This document shows positions 9,764-17,844 of a stretch of 64,000 nt of DNA, one piece after another; position 1 is the first letter of the stretch, and every line of letters starts with the position of its first letter. The notes beneath the pieces are model-generated. The model was not told where the DNA came from. It ran no database searches and saw only the letters and a program-made list of their open reading frames with translations. This stretch comes from CAZSDP01 sp964605665 (GTDB lineage: Bacteria; Planctomycetota; UBA8108; UBA1146), in assembly GCA_964605665.1 (NCBI GenBank), contig CAZSDP010000018.1, forward strand, positions 22,341 to 86,340. The letters are read 5' to 3'. The position numbers and the translations under genes were made by a program.

Positions 9764-10108
9764 GTGAAGAGAATCAGTTGGTCCTACCACCGCGCAGGCT
9801 GAACGAGCTGCAAGAGGGCCCAGGAGTTCCTGGGTGAAGAAGCGATGATCAAAGAGCAAGTGGATGCGAAGAAGGTCCGAAAGGGCCCTGAAGAGGCTCT
9901 CGAACTCGCTCGGGGGTGTCGGCGAGTGGTGATCGCGAAGGGGAAAAAGGTCCTCGATTACGACATGAAGAAGACTCCGCCGGAAGATGATGTTCTGATC
10001 GGGGGCCTTCTCGGTCCCTCCGGAAATCTCCGAGCTCCCACCTTCTTGGTCGGGAAGACACTTGTCGTTGGTTTTCACCAGGAAGCATACGAAGAGGTCT
10101 TCGGGTAG
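9764..10108 (+). CDS. ArsC-family selenoprotein (thioredoxin fold, UxxC motif); in-frame TGA = Sec13
   Basis: A 114-residue small thioredoxin-like protein of the ArsC family (seleno)protein group. Reading from GTG 9764 (GGAGG 7 bases upstream; GTG 9761 is the alternative) gives SYHRAG-[TGA]-TSCKRAQEFL and then a frame without interruption to TAG at 10106-10108. Homologues carry Cys or Sec at this spot (YHRxG[C/U]TSC), and the C-terminal signature GPSGNLRAPT...GKTLVVGF..EAY matches that family. TGA at 9800-9802 therefore probably encodes selenocysteine in a U-T-S-C redox motif, with Cys16 as the resolving residue. A SECIS-like hairpin follows at 9819-9834. Ordinary gene calling would truncate the protein to start at ATG 9845 and lose the active site. 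Substrate unknown; a redox or reductase role is inferred from the fold. Confidence 0.88.
9819..9834 (+). promoter_or_regulatory. Bacterial SECIS-like hairpin
   Basis: CCCAGG-AGTT-CCTGGG forms a perfect 6-bp stem with a 4-base loop. The loop begins 22 nt after the in-frame TGA and has G at its second position. This fits the general bacterial SECIS model (apical loop about 16-37 nt downstream of UGA, G in the first two loop bases), which SelB would recognise on the mRNA. Confidence 0.75.
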
Positions 10109-10119
10109 GCTCTTGCGAT

Positions 10120-10149
10120 CACCGGTTCTCTTGCTGAGAGAGTGCGGTG
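10120..10149 (+). terminator. Two-part hairpin after the selenoprotein gene
   Basis: Outer stem CACCG/CGGTG encloses inner stem TCTCT-TGCTG-AGAGA, followed by TCTTCAT. It starts 12 bases after the stop codon. The T-run is poor, so rho-independent action is uncertain. Confidence 0.45.
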
Positions 10150-10324
10150 TCTTCATAGAATCGACTCGACGGGCAATTCACGGATCGAACTGATGCGAAG
10201 TGGATTCTACCGGTGGAGGTTCTGCCGTTCCGTTCGGTTGCACAGGTGAGCAATTTTGATCGTTTCTACTCAGAGGTAGAGTCAAGTTGGGGGAAGTGCG
10301 TTGGGGATTGGAGATCGTGACTAT

Positions 10325-11233
10325 ATGCGGCCTGGTGGGCGCTTCGGTCGTCTGTCATTTGAAGTCCTCCCGGTCCTGATCGGAATCAATGTTCTGGTTT
10401 GGCTCATGTGGTTTGTTGCGATCAAGCAACTCCCTGATCAAACCCTTAACAGATTCATGAATGCGAATTTCGCAATTGGCGCTCGGCAGATTGAAGCCGG
10501 GCACATCTGGACTCTATTGACCGCCGCATTCTCCCATCAGGATTTTTTCCCTCATTTCGTTTTCAACATGATCATGCTCTTTCTTCTCGGCCGCATCATG
10601 ATCAGTCGTTGGGGATCAAAGAAGTTCTTGAAGATCTATCTCTTCTTTGCCGTTTTTTCTTGCGCGATGCAGCCACTCCTCACGTGGCTCGGCTGGCCGA
10701 ATAGTTCTGCGCTTGGGGCTTCGGGGGCGATCTCGGGATTGCTGATGTGCTTCGCTCTCTATTGGCCACAAGCGAAGGTTTATTTGTTCATGATTCTCCC
10801 GATCAAGGCGTGGCAGATTGTCGCTTTGGGAGGAGGCTATGATCTCTACCAGTTGATCAATGAGTGGCGAACCGGATTCAATAGTGATGGAATCGGTCAT
10901 GGAGTTCACCTCGGAGGATTTTTAGCCGCCGTTATTTATGTACGTGGATTTGAGCGCGGTCGACTCGATCGATTTATTCCGAGATGGAATCGGGGGTCAC
11001 GCACTTCACGTAAGGGCGCTCCTCGCGGCAGAATTCTCCGTCCCGATGAGCAGACTTGGACATCGAGCTCAGCCTCTCCACGTCAGCAGTCCGGACTTTC
11101 TTCTGCAGAAGAACGAGAACTCGACAATCTGTTGGGGAAAGTGAGTCGAGGTGGGCTCGACTCATTGACGCCAAAAGAGCTGAAGGCTCTCGAAGAAATC
11201 TCGCAACGGAAAAGAAAATCGGGTCGCCCCTAA
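10325..11233 (+). CDS. Rhomboid-family intramembrane serine protease
   Basis: A 302-residue membrane protease (ATG 10325; TTG 10301 is an in-frame alternative with GGGGGAAG just upstream). It has six or so hydrophobic segments between residues ~14 and ~208, with the family signatures HxxxxHFVFNMIMLFLLG (loop/TM2), GASGAISG with nucleophile Ser133, and GHGVHLGGF with catalytic His195. The C-terminal ~95 residues are a polar, basic, Ser-rich cytoplasmic tail ending in a helical LSRGGLDSLTPKELKALEEI-type motif seen in some rhomboids. Substrates cannot be told from the context. Confidence 0.92.
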   Translation: MRPGGRFGRLSFEVLPVLIGINVLVWLMWFVAIKQLPDQTLNRFMNANFAIGARQIEAGHIWTLLTAAFSHQDFFPHFVFNMIMLFLLGRIMISRWGSKKFLKIYLFFAVFSCAMQPLLTWLGWPNSSALGASGAISGLLMCFALYWPQAKVYLFMILPIKAWQIVALGGGYDLYQLINEWRTGFNSDGIGHGVHLGGFLAAVIYVRGFERGRLDRFIPRWNRGSRTSRKGAPRGRILRPDEQTWTSSSASPRQQSGLSSAEERELDNLLGKVSRGGLDSLTPKELKALEEISQRKRKSGRP

Positions 11234-11297
11234 CTCTACATCGCTGAGTGCGGGCCCGGTTGAAGTCATCGCGTCACCACTTCACGGAAGTAGCAGC

Positions 11298-11648
11298 ATG
11301 TTCCGTGCTCTCCGTACCTTCCTCTTACGTCTTCGTCTCGCTGCAAGAGCCCGAAAGGAACTCCGTCGCATACTCTCCGATCCGGAGCGGTTGCAAGGAA
11401 CGTCTTTGCGTCCTGCTCATGCCGCTCGGGCAGACTTGATCAGCTTTGAAAGTGATGGAGAGAGTCTGACCCTTCTCCGGTTTTCGATCTTGCGGCATCC
11501 GCGCCCCCACCGATTTTCCAGCCAACACCACCTTGTGGCGGAGTACTGGCAGATCGAGCTTCCCTCGGGTGAACTCCGACGAGACCGGGGGGTGAATCTC
11601 TCGAAATTGCAGGGAGACAGCGACGGAAGACCGGCAGGGAGGCCATGA
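11298..11648 (+). CDS. Unrecognised protein; frame continues past an in-frame TGA to 11855
   Basis: A 116-residue Arg/Leu-rich protein of no family that I recognise; weak GGAAG precedes the ATG. The interesting point is that the same frame stays open for 68 more codons after the TGA at 11646-11648, with protein-like composition (FGQYRPLFSAESLEHL, FLIEASLADCCLRWSIG), ending at TGA 11853-11855. That end is 16 bases before the next gene and overlaps its ribosome binding site, as expected for a compact operon. So the true gene may be 11298-11855 with a nonsense change, a sequencing error or recoding. A long antisense frame exists too, so coding itself is not certain. Confidence 0.4.
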   Translation: MFRALRTFLLRLRLAARARKELRRILSDPERLQGTSLRPAHAARADLISFESDGESLTLLRFSILRHPRPHRFSSQHHLVAEYWQIELPSGELRRDRGVNLSKLQGDSDGRPAGRP

Positions 11649-11871
11649 TTCGGTCAATATCGACCACTGTTCAGCGCCGAGAGCTTGGAACACCTTGACC
11701 CAACGCGGTTCCTCATCGAAGCTTCTCTTGCCGACTGCTGTCTCAGATGGAGTATCGGCGATCAATCGGCAGTCGAAGTGACTCGACGGCTCAATTGCAT
11801 TTCAATGAGGGAGGGTCCGCGACTCGGCCTCTATTCCGTTCAACCCTCCCATTGAGGAAGGCTTCATTCAT

Positions 11872-12912
11872 ATGAAATTGCTTAAGGAACTTTGCGAAGC
11901 CCATGGTGCTCCTGGCTTCGAGGATGCGATTCGCGACATTTTCCGTCGAGAGATGGAGCCGCTCTGCGATCAGATCGAAGTGGATGGACTCGGTAATGTC
12001 ATCGCCATCAAGCATGGAAAAAGTGCTGACGCCAAGAAAGTGATGCTCGCTGGTCATATGGACGAGATCGGTTTCGTGGTGAAGCACGTTGATGACAACG
12101 GTTTTCTTCGTTTGTCTCCTCTCGGGGGCTTCGATCCAAAAACTCTCATCGCAAAGCGAGTGTTGATTCAGTCGAGTCACGGAGGAGACATCGTTGGTTT
12201 TGTCGGTTGCAAGCCGATTCACATCATGACTCCAGAAGACAGAAAGAGAATGCCGACGGTTCCCGAGCTGTTCGTGGACACCGGGCTCGATGGTGACACC
12301 GCTCAGAAGCAAATTGAGATCGGAGATCCGGTAACGCTGTACCAGGATTTCATGCAGGTTGGTGACAACTGCCGTGGGAAGTCCCTCGACAACCGAGTGA
12401 GTATCTACACTCTGATCGAGACAATGCGTCGCCTCAAGGATCCAGAGGTGACGGTTTATGCGGTTGCTACAAGCCAAGAAGAAGTCGGCTTGCGCGGCGC
12501 GATGACCGCTTCGCACCGTATTGAGCCAGATCTTGGGGTCGCCATCGATGTGACGCTCGCCTGCGACATTCCTGGTGCGAAACCAGATGAGACGATCACA
12601 AAATTGGGTGGGGGAGTCGGAATCAAAGTTCACGACTCTTCTCTGATCTGTCATCCGAAATTGGTCAAAGCGATGCGTAACATCGCGCGTCAGAACGAGA
12701 TTCCCTTCCAAATGGAGATCTTGACCCATGGTGGAACGGATGCCGGAGGGATTCAAAGGGGAGGCAGCGCGGTTCCGGCGATCACTTTGAGTGTGCCTTG
12801 CCGATACGTGCATACGGTCGTCGAAACGGTCAGCGAGAAAGATCTAGAAGGCACGGTCAGCTTACTGACGAAGTTCCTAGAGGAGGCCCACGAGGTCGAT
12901 CTCTCTTACTAG
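11872..12912 (+). CDS. M42-family metallo-aminopeptidase
   Basis: A 346-residue cytoplasmic zinc/cobalt aminopeptidase (glutamyl aminopeptidase/CelM-like), of full family length. Metal and catalytic residues are visible: AGHMDEIGF (His62, Asp64), KSLDNR (bridging Asp173), SQEEVGLRGA (catalytic Glu203 and ligand Glu204), AIDVT (Asp226), GTDAG, and CRYVHT (His314). GAGGAAGG lies about 12 bases before the ATG. These enzymes form large tetrahedral dodecamers that trim peptides from the N-terminus. Convergent to rsmD. Confidence 0.93.
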   Translation: MKLLKELCEAHGAPGFEDAIRDIFRREMEPLCDQIEVDGLGNVIAIKHGKSADAKKVMLAGHMDEIGFVVKHVDDNGFLRLSPLGGFDPKTLIAKRVLIQSSHGGDIVGFVGCKPIHIMTPEDRKRMPTVPELFVDTGLDGDTAQKQIEIGDPVTLYQDFMQVGDNCRGKSLDNRVSIYTLIETMRRLKDPEVTVYAVATSQEEVGLRGAMTASHRIEPDLGVAIDVTLACDIPGAKPDETITKLGGGVGIKVHDSSLICHPKLVKAMRNIARQNEIPFQMEILTHGGTDAGGIQRGGSAVPAITLSVPCRYVHTVVETVSEKDLEGTVSLLTKFLEEAHEVDLSY

Positions 12913-12941
12913 AGCCGTCATCGTCGACCGAGCATCGCTTG

Positions 12942-12978
12942 AGCCCCTCACCGGCGGGAGAGCCGTTGGGGGGCTTTT
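12942..12978 (+). terminator. Terminator after the M42 peptidase gene
   Basis: AGCCCC pairs with GGGGCT around an inner CGGC-GGGAGA-GCCG hairpin, followed by TTTT. It lies between convergent genes and best serves the plus strand. Confidence 0.6.
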
Positions 12979-13006
12979 GCATCGGAAGCGACGGCCTCGA
13001 CGTATC

Positions 13007-13594
13007 TCAGCGGTTTTCTGCTGTGACACGGCGTCCAATGCGGAGTTCTGTTTCTCCATATCGACGCGGTGCTTGCCATGCGATGACGTCGCTCGGTGGC
13101 GCTTCGATCCCCTTGGGATGCTCGAAGGCGACTTTCGCCCCGTCGCGCAGGCAATGCTCAGCGACGCGATCGATCGTCTTCCAGGGGTCCTTTTGAGGAT
13201 CTCCAGCGCGAAAGTCGGGGAATGGAGGGTCGCAGAGGGCGAGATCGAATTCGCTCACTGGAGGGGTGTGCTGATGGAGGTCGAGGGTGATCACCTCCGT
13301 TTGCACGGTGAGATAGAGACGGTTCCGGTTCTCTTCCAAGATACGTAGGACTCGTGGATCCTTCTCCACGTAGATGACCCTCTGTGCTCCTCGGGAGATC
13401 GCTTCCGCTCCCAGCGCACCAGATCCGGCAAATAGATCGAGAACTTGCGCGCGTTCGACGGAGGCCCCCAGAATTGCAAACAGCGCTTCACGAACTCTGC
13501 TTCGCATCGGTCGAACGCGACGGCCTTCCAAGACTTTGACCGTCTCTCCGCGTAGGCTTCCTCCAGTGATTCGAGTTCCGGTGACTCTGCCCAC
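13007..13594 (-). CDS. rsmD: 16S rRNA guanine-966 N2-methyltransferase RsmD
   Basis: A 195-residue SAM-dependent methyltransferase that modifies G966 of 16S rRNA. Near the N-terminus is RITGGSLRG, as in RsmD proteins; motif I LDLFAGSGALGAEA binds SAM; motif IV is DPPFPD. I chose GTG 13594 with GAGG upstream because it gives the usual family length; TTG 13666 would add a basic 24-residue leader and overlap the preceding gene by 11 bases. It is the last gene of a minus-strand run. Confidence 0.88.
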   Translation of the reverse strand: MGRVTGTRITGGSLRGETVKVLEGRRVRPMRSRVREALFAILGASVERAQVLDLFAGSGALGAEAISRGAQRVIYVEKDPRVLRILEENRNRLYLTVQTEVITLDLHQHTPPVSEFDLALCDPPFPDFRAGDPQKDPWKTIDRVAEHCLRDGAKVAFEHPKGIEAPPSDVIAWQAPRRYGETELRIGRRVTAENR

Positions 13595-13655
13595 GCGATT
13601 GCCTCGGGTTCTCCTGGGAGCCTTGGCCCCGGTGTGAAAGTTAGACGTTGTCCCG

Positions 13656-14816
13656 TTAGGGCTCAATTCGAATGTGCAGCTCTTGGCGACTGTTCACCGC
13701 TGCAATCGAATCAGAGACATTGACGATCAGGCGCGCTTTTCCGAATGGAATCTCGCGTGGGAGGTTGTAGCGGAGATTTAGAAACGAGTCGATCACGGGG
13801 TCAGACTCAGGCCCTCCCTCGGTCAGGATCACTTCGCGACCTCTGATGACTCCATCCCGATCTTCAACATGAATCTCAACTTGGAGTTTCTGGTGATAAC
13901 CATCGCGCCCTGATCGGTTCGTTAGGCCAAAGACCTCTACGTACAGTTTTACCAAAGACCCTGGACGAAACTCACTACGAGTCACGGGGCGATAGTCGGC
14001 GAGACCATCGATGCGTTGACACAGAATCGGGGTGCTGATGCGGAAGTTCCTAGCCGTGGTAGTGGGAGCAACGCGACGCAGGATCTCGGTACTTCGATCC
14101 TCGAGATCGACCGATTCAAAGAAGCTGGCAACGAGAAGGGAGTGTGATCGCGCGGAATTGTTCGATTGAGAGAGGCTTTCGATGAGCGGTTCTAAGTAGC
14201 TTAAGTCCTCTCCATCCAGCAAGTAATGGAGCGCGATCAACTGCCGTTGCAAACGATGTTTTGTGAGCCGCTCTCCATCTCCAAGCGATCTTTCATCGCG
14301 ATCTTGAAAGCGACTGAGTTCGTCGAGGAGCTGTTGCCGACGGGCCTGTAGCACCGTTGGAAAGTCTCCTCGCAACGATTCCAATCCCCCCAACGCGTCG
14401 TTCTGTCGAAGGCGTGACTCTTGATCGAGTGAGATTGTGGTTCCGAGAGATCCCCGCGCCGATTGGTTTCCACTGCGTCGGGAGACCTGAATTCGGTCAC
14501 TCAGCGTCGAATTCGAGGCAACACTTCGATGACGGTTCGAGTTGTAGCGAGGGTCTTCTGTTGATTGCTGAGGGGGCCAGTCATTCACCGGTCTGAACGT
14601 GGAATTCGAAACGGCGACATTGTTGGTGGTGTCCCCGAGAGGGGCCAAAGCCGGTCGCGGATAATCGAGAGAGCTAGAATTGCGGTCGTTGTCGGGGGTG
14701 GTCGGAAGAGGGACACAGCTGATTGCGCCGATCAGGAGCAATAACCACGCGCCAAAGCACACTCGCTGACCAAGCCAACTTTTGGCAGAGCAACTGAATG
14801 CAACGCCTTTGAACAT
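13656..14816 (-). CDS. Secreted or lipoprotein-like protein, unknown function
   Basis: A 386-residue exported protein. ATG 14816 has GAGG 6 bases upstream. The signal segment (CFGAWLLLLIGAISC) ends in AISC, close to a lipobox, so it is probably a lipoprotein. Next comes a low-complexity Ser/Asn/Arg-rich region to about residue 150, a helical middle, then a beta-rich C-terminal domain (FRPGSLVKLYVEVFGL..., LQVEIHVEDRDG) that resembles a small Ig-like or C2-like fold. The family is not recognised. It follows another exported protein by about 140 bases on the same strand. Confidence 0.75.
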   Translation of the reverse strand: MFKGVAFSCSAKSWLGQRVCFGAWLLLLIGAISCVPLPTTPDNDRNSSSLDYPRPALAPLGDTTNNVAVSNSTFRPVNDWPPQQSTEDPRYNSNRHRSVASNSTLSDRIQVSRRSGNQSARGSLGTTISLDQESRLRQNDALGGLESLRGDFPTVLQARRQQLLDELSRFQDRDERSLGDGERLTKHRLQRQLIALHYLLDGEDLSYLEPLIESLSQSNNSARSHSLLVASFFESVDLEDRSTEILRRVAPTTTARNFRISTPILCQRIDGLADYRPVTRSEFRPGSLVKLYVEVFGLTNRSGRDGYHQKLQVEIHVEDRDGVIRGREVILTEGGPESDPVIDSFLNLRYNLPREIPFGKARLIVNVSDSIAAVNSRQELHIRIEP

Positions 14817-14956
14817 CGAGGACCTCAATGGGCGTGGGGCTCCCCGGGGCGTACTTCGGGGGGCCCGACCAGGCGATCATCTTCCTGTCGGAAGCGATTC
14901 TGGCAAGCGGATTTCGACTCCCTGAGCGCCGGTCGCTCGAGCGCCTCAGGCAGTAT

Positions 14957-16684
14957 TCAGTCAGAAGAAGCGCGTTCTAACGCTTCTTCGAGTCTTCGAT
15001 ATCGATTCAAGAGAGTCCGGAAATCTCGATTTTCGTAGAGCTGAACCTTGGAAATCTGCTGAAACAGCCTCTTTGCCTCGATCAGCTGCGATCGATGTTG
15101 ATCGGGCTCACTTCGAAATAGATTGAGATGTCCTTGAATGACACTCAATGAAAGCCCGGGGTCTGCTGGTTTGAGCTCCAATGATCGACGATACGAAGCG
15201 AGCGCCTCGACATGGTGACCGAGTTTCGATTGGATCACCCCTTGATCGTGCCATGCATCGGAGTTTCCGGGAGTGATTTGCACGACGAGAGCGAGCTCTT
15301 CTAGTGCGAGTTCCAAAGACCGACGATCTTTTCGATCCGCGAGCACGATGGCTCGTTGGTGCCTCTTCAGTGCCAGATCTGCTCGATCGACTCGTGGATT
15401 GAAGAGCTGGATTCTCGTCGGTGCGAGCTTGCTCGCCTGATTGCCGGCACGATCTCTGGCCACGATTCTCAAGTCGAGATTCTCGGTTTCGATCATCGGC
15501 GGAACCCAGCCGATCGTTCCCTCACCGGTCGCCAGATCTTCGATCTCATGCAAGACCTGCCACGTTTTCCTGCCGTCGATCGAACACTCGATACGAGCCC
15601 CATGAGGAAGTGGATCCTCATCACGGCAAGTCCACGACAAGGTCAGAGGCTCTCCGCCAGAGTGGGCCAACTGAGGTCGTCCTTCGTTCACCTGGAGAGT
15701 GACAAGAGGGGGAAGCGTATCGACCGAAACCCGCAGATCTGCAGGGGTGTCAGGGCCTGGTGCAGGGCGGTCAGCCTGCCCGTTTTGGTGAACAGTACGA
15801 AGGTAGAACTCGTAATCACCCTCATGCTGTGCAGTGAAGTGGTATGGGGACTTTCGATCGGGGTCAAAGACCGGGCGCCAACGATCGAAGCCTCGACGAA
15901 CCCAAATCTCCACTTGGGAGATTTCGTTGAGAGAGTAACGAGGAGATCGGTAGTAGATCGGGAACTGTCTGAAGTTGGTGACCGATTCAGCTGCGAGTAT
16001 GTCTGACTCTCGCGCTGATTCGGAGGAGACCACTTGTAGGGGACGTGGAGTGATCCACTCGGTGCGATTTCCGACCGAGTCCTCCGCCGTGATGCGAAGT
16101 TCGAAAGAACCAGAGACATATGGTGGCCACCACTGGATGGTATCCGCCGCCCCAAAGTACTTCGCTTCTGTGATGGGAGACCATGGTTCTTCTTGAGATC
16201 GACGATGGTCGACTTTGACCGGGTTCTCGCCAAGTGCTGCATCGGAGGCAAGCCAGCGAATCTCGAGCGCACTCCCCGCATAGATGTGATCACTTTGAGT
16301 CGGCGTGATGACTTCGAGTGTGGGAGGTGTGGTGTCGATGACGCACGACACTTCTGGCGCGTCCCCAGGTTGAGGTGGATCTTGGATTTGTCCTGCTCGA
16401 TCGCGAGCGACGACACGGAATCCATAGAGGCCATCAGAAGGGGCGTCAAAACGAAGGGGACCTAACTGATGAAAGATTCGCGGATGGGCGTCCCAGCTGA
16501 CGCCGTTGTCACGGGTCACCCAAAGCATGAGGCCTTCGATCGCGGCTGCCCCCATCTCTTCGCTCTCGACGGGGATCTCGATGTTCCGCGTTTTCAACCA
16601 AAGGGGATCATCGGATCCTTGTAGCTGCGGGGTAACGCTGAGAAACAGCGAGCTGAGGATGATGATCGCTAGTGGGTATCGCAT
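14957..16684 (-). CDS. Secreted Ig-like repeat protein with C-terminal TPR
   Basis: A 575-residue exported protein. ATG 16684 begins a clear signal peptide (MRYPLAIIILSSLFLSVTPQ). The body holds three or four beta-sandwich repeats with the recurring pattern D-(T)-x-PP-x-(V/L) ... WxxxD ... V-x-A-x-D-x-x-GN (for example IDTTPPTLEVITP, ITAEDSVGNRTEW, IVARDRAGNQASK), typical of bacterial Ig-like or Ser-Thr-rich glycosyl-anchored modules. The last ~130 residues are TPR-like (AWHDQGVIQSKLGHHVEALA). The start lies 4 bases after the stop of the small CxxC protein gene, so the two are co-translated. Confidence 0.8.
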   Translation of the reverse strand: MRYPLAIIILSSLFLSVTPQLQGSDDPLWLKTRNIEIPVESEEMGAAAIEGLMLWVTRDNGVSWDAHPRIFHQLGPLRFDAPSDGLYGFRVVARDRAGQIQDPPQPGDAPEVSCVIDTTPPTLEVITPTQSDHIYAGSALEIRWLASDAALGENPVKVDHRRSQEEPWSPITEAKYFGAADTIQWWPPYVSGSFELRITAEDSVGNRTEWITPRPLQVVSSESARESDILAAESVTNFRQFPIYYRSPRYSLNEISQVEIWVRRGFDRWRPVFDPDRKSPYHFTAQHEGDYEFYLRTVHQNGQADRPAPGPDTPADLRVSVDTLPPLVTLQVNEGRPQLAHSGGEPLTLSWTCRDEDPLPHGARIECSIDGRKTWQVLHEIEDLATGEGTIGWVPPMIETENLDLRIVARDRAGNQASKLAPTRIQLFNPRVDRADLALKRHQRAIVLADRKDRRSLELALEELALVVQITPGNSDAWHDQGVIQSKLGHHVEALASYRRSLELKPADPGLSLSVIQGHLNLFRSEPDQHRSQLIEAKRLFQQISKVQLYENRDFRTLLNRYRRLEEALERASSD

Positions 16685-16688
16685 CACT

Positions 16689-16865
16689 TCAGAACAATTC
16701 GAGCTGGTGCTGAGAGTCTCGACTGGAAGATCCCCAGTGGAACCACCTGCGGAAGTCTTCCCAGCAGTTTCGACAGAGGTACTGGACACGATCGTCAAAC
16801 TTCACCATTTGATGGGTGGGGATGTGCTCTCGATCGAAACAACGGTCGCAGGCATGCGAATCCAT
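16689..16865 (-). CDS. Small zinc-binding CxxC...CxxC protein
   Basis: A 58-residue protein with two CxxC pairs, C6-x2-C9 and C31-x2-C34, separated by a 21-residue spacer with two His residues; the layout is that of a zinc ribbon or treble-clef knuckle. GAGGAGG lies 5 bases before ATG 16865, a very strong ribosome binding site, and the stop is 4 bases before the next start. Function unknown; nucleic-acid or protein binding is a guess from the fold. Confidence 0.75.
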   Translation of the reverse strand: MDSHACDRCFDREHIPTHQMVKFDDRVQYLCRNCWEDFRRWFHWGSSSRDSQHQLELF

Positions 16866-17191
16866 CGATTCCTCCTCGCAGATGGCAGAAAGACCCCGAA
16901 ACGGTAGAGAGAGTCTGTCTGTTCTTCTCATCGGCTCGAATGAAACGGGGATTGAGCGAGGAATTACGGATTTACGAAGAAAGCAGTTTTGGGGTGGTTT
17001 GAGCCGATTCAGCGACGCGAGGGCGATCTGTCGCAGCGAGGAATGCTGACAGAGAGAGTTTTCGGCGCTGATGGAAACCTAGTTCGAGAGTGGTGATCGC
17101 CGCGAGAGGCCGCCACCGCTCTCGTTGATGTGAGTAGTCCAGGGAGGCGGCTTGGTCGCCTCTGCTCTTATCGCCGACGCTCTAGCTCGCT
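16866..17191. other. Intergenic stretch with one hairpin
   Basis: About 325 bases with no gene that I can support. It contains AGGCG-GCTTGGT-CGCCT (around 17139-17155), a short hairpin that could end the cNMP-binding gene on the minus strand, although no T-run follows. The part next to the CxxC gene may hold its promoter, but no clear hexamers were seen. Confidence 0.4.
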
Positions 17192-17632
17192 TTAGCCGAC
17201 CAAAGTTTCATCTGCAGCTGCGAGTCTACGGGCGAGCAAGCCACACATGTTTCGAACAACCTTGTATGCCGTGAGATTGCCGGCGTCCAACAGTTGCTTG
17301 AACTGGTCTTTCGGGAACTTCTTCAAGCGCCCCGCTTCGATGCATAGAACCGAAGCGGATCTCACGTCATCGGTGATGAGAGACATCTCGCCGAAGAAGG
17401 ATAGATCTTCGAGTCGAGCGAGGACCTCGTCCTTTTTGCCAGACTTCAAGACTTCGAATTTTCCTGCGCCGATAATGTAGAACCCATCTCCAGCTGCTTC
17501 CTGACGGACGACCAACTCGCCAGCATTGGTTTCGACGTCTTCGGAGATGCGCAGAAGATCGCTGATCTCACTGTGATCGAGATTGGCAAACAGAGGAACC
17601 TGCGTAAATTTTTCGACATAGTCTTGCGACAT
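17192..17632 (-). CDS. Cyclic-nucleotide-binding-domain protein
   Basis: A 146-residue stand-alone cNMP-binding (CRP-like effector) domain. ATG 17632 is chosen because GGAG lies 7 bases upstream; ATG 17644 is in frame. The domain shows the usual LFANLDHSEISDLL start, AGELVVRQEAAGDGFYII, a FFGEMSLI segment equivalent to the phosphate-binding cassette, and SASVLCIEAGRLKKF. The conserved Arg of the cassette falls at VRSASV. No HTH follows, so it is not a transcription factor by itself; it may regulate a partner protein. Confidence 0.85.
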   Translation of the reverse strand: MSQDYVEKFTQVPLFANLDHSEISDLLRISEDVETNAGELVVRQEAAGDGFYIIGAGKFEVLKSGKKDEVLARLEDLSFFGEMSLITDDVRSASVLCIEAGRLKKFPKDQFKQLLDAGNLTAYKVVRNMCGLLARRLAAADETLVG

Positions 17633-17844
17633 GTGAGTCTCCATTCGACAGCGATCGGTTCACTGGTGAGAGCAATTCCCAGCAGAAGACAATCCACCAC
17701 GAAAATAAGTCCCCAAGAGTCAACTGCTCTAAAAGGTCAAATGCTTCAGAGGGGGATCACCGTGATCTGAGCAACTTGGACCCTACCGAAGTTGATGGTT
17801 GCTCGCAAGGGGTGGGGCAGAGAAGGAACGCCTGGCAACATACT

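Noticed and set aside
11646..11691. Selenocysteine at the TGA inside the unrecognised gene near 11.6 kb
   Set aside because: No Cys-containing family motif surrounds it, and the downstream hairpin is short and bulged; the bacterial SECIS rules are loose enough to be met by chance.
11791..12813. Minus-strand open frame of 340 codons over the M42 peptidase
   Set aside because: Antisense shadow of a clear enzyme gene with all metal ligands on the plus strand.
15688..16449. Minus-strand frame of 253 codons in the Ig-like protein region
   Set aside because: It is in another frame of the same strand as the Ig-repeat gene, which has a signal peptide and repeat pattern; the alternative has none.
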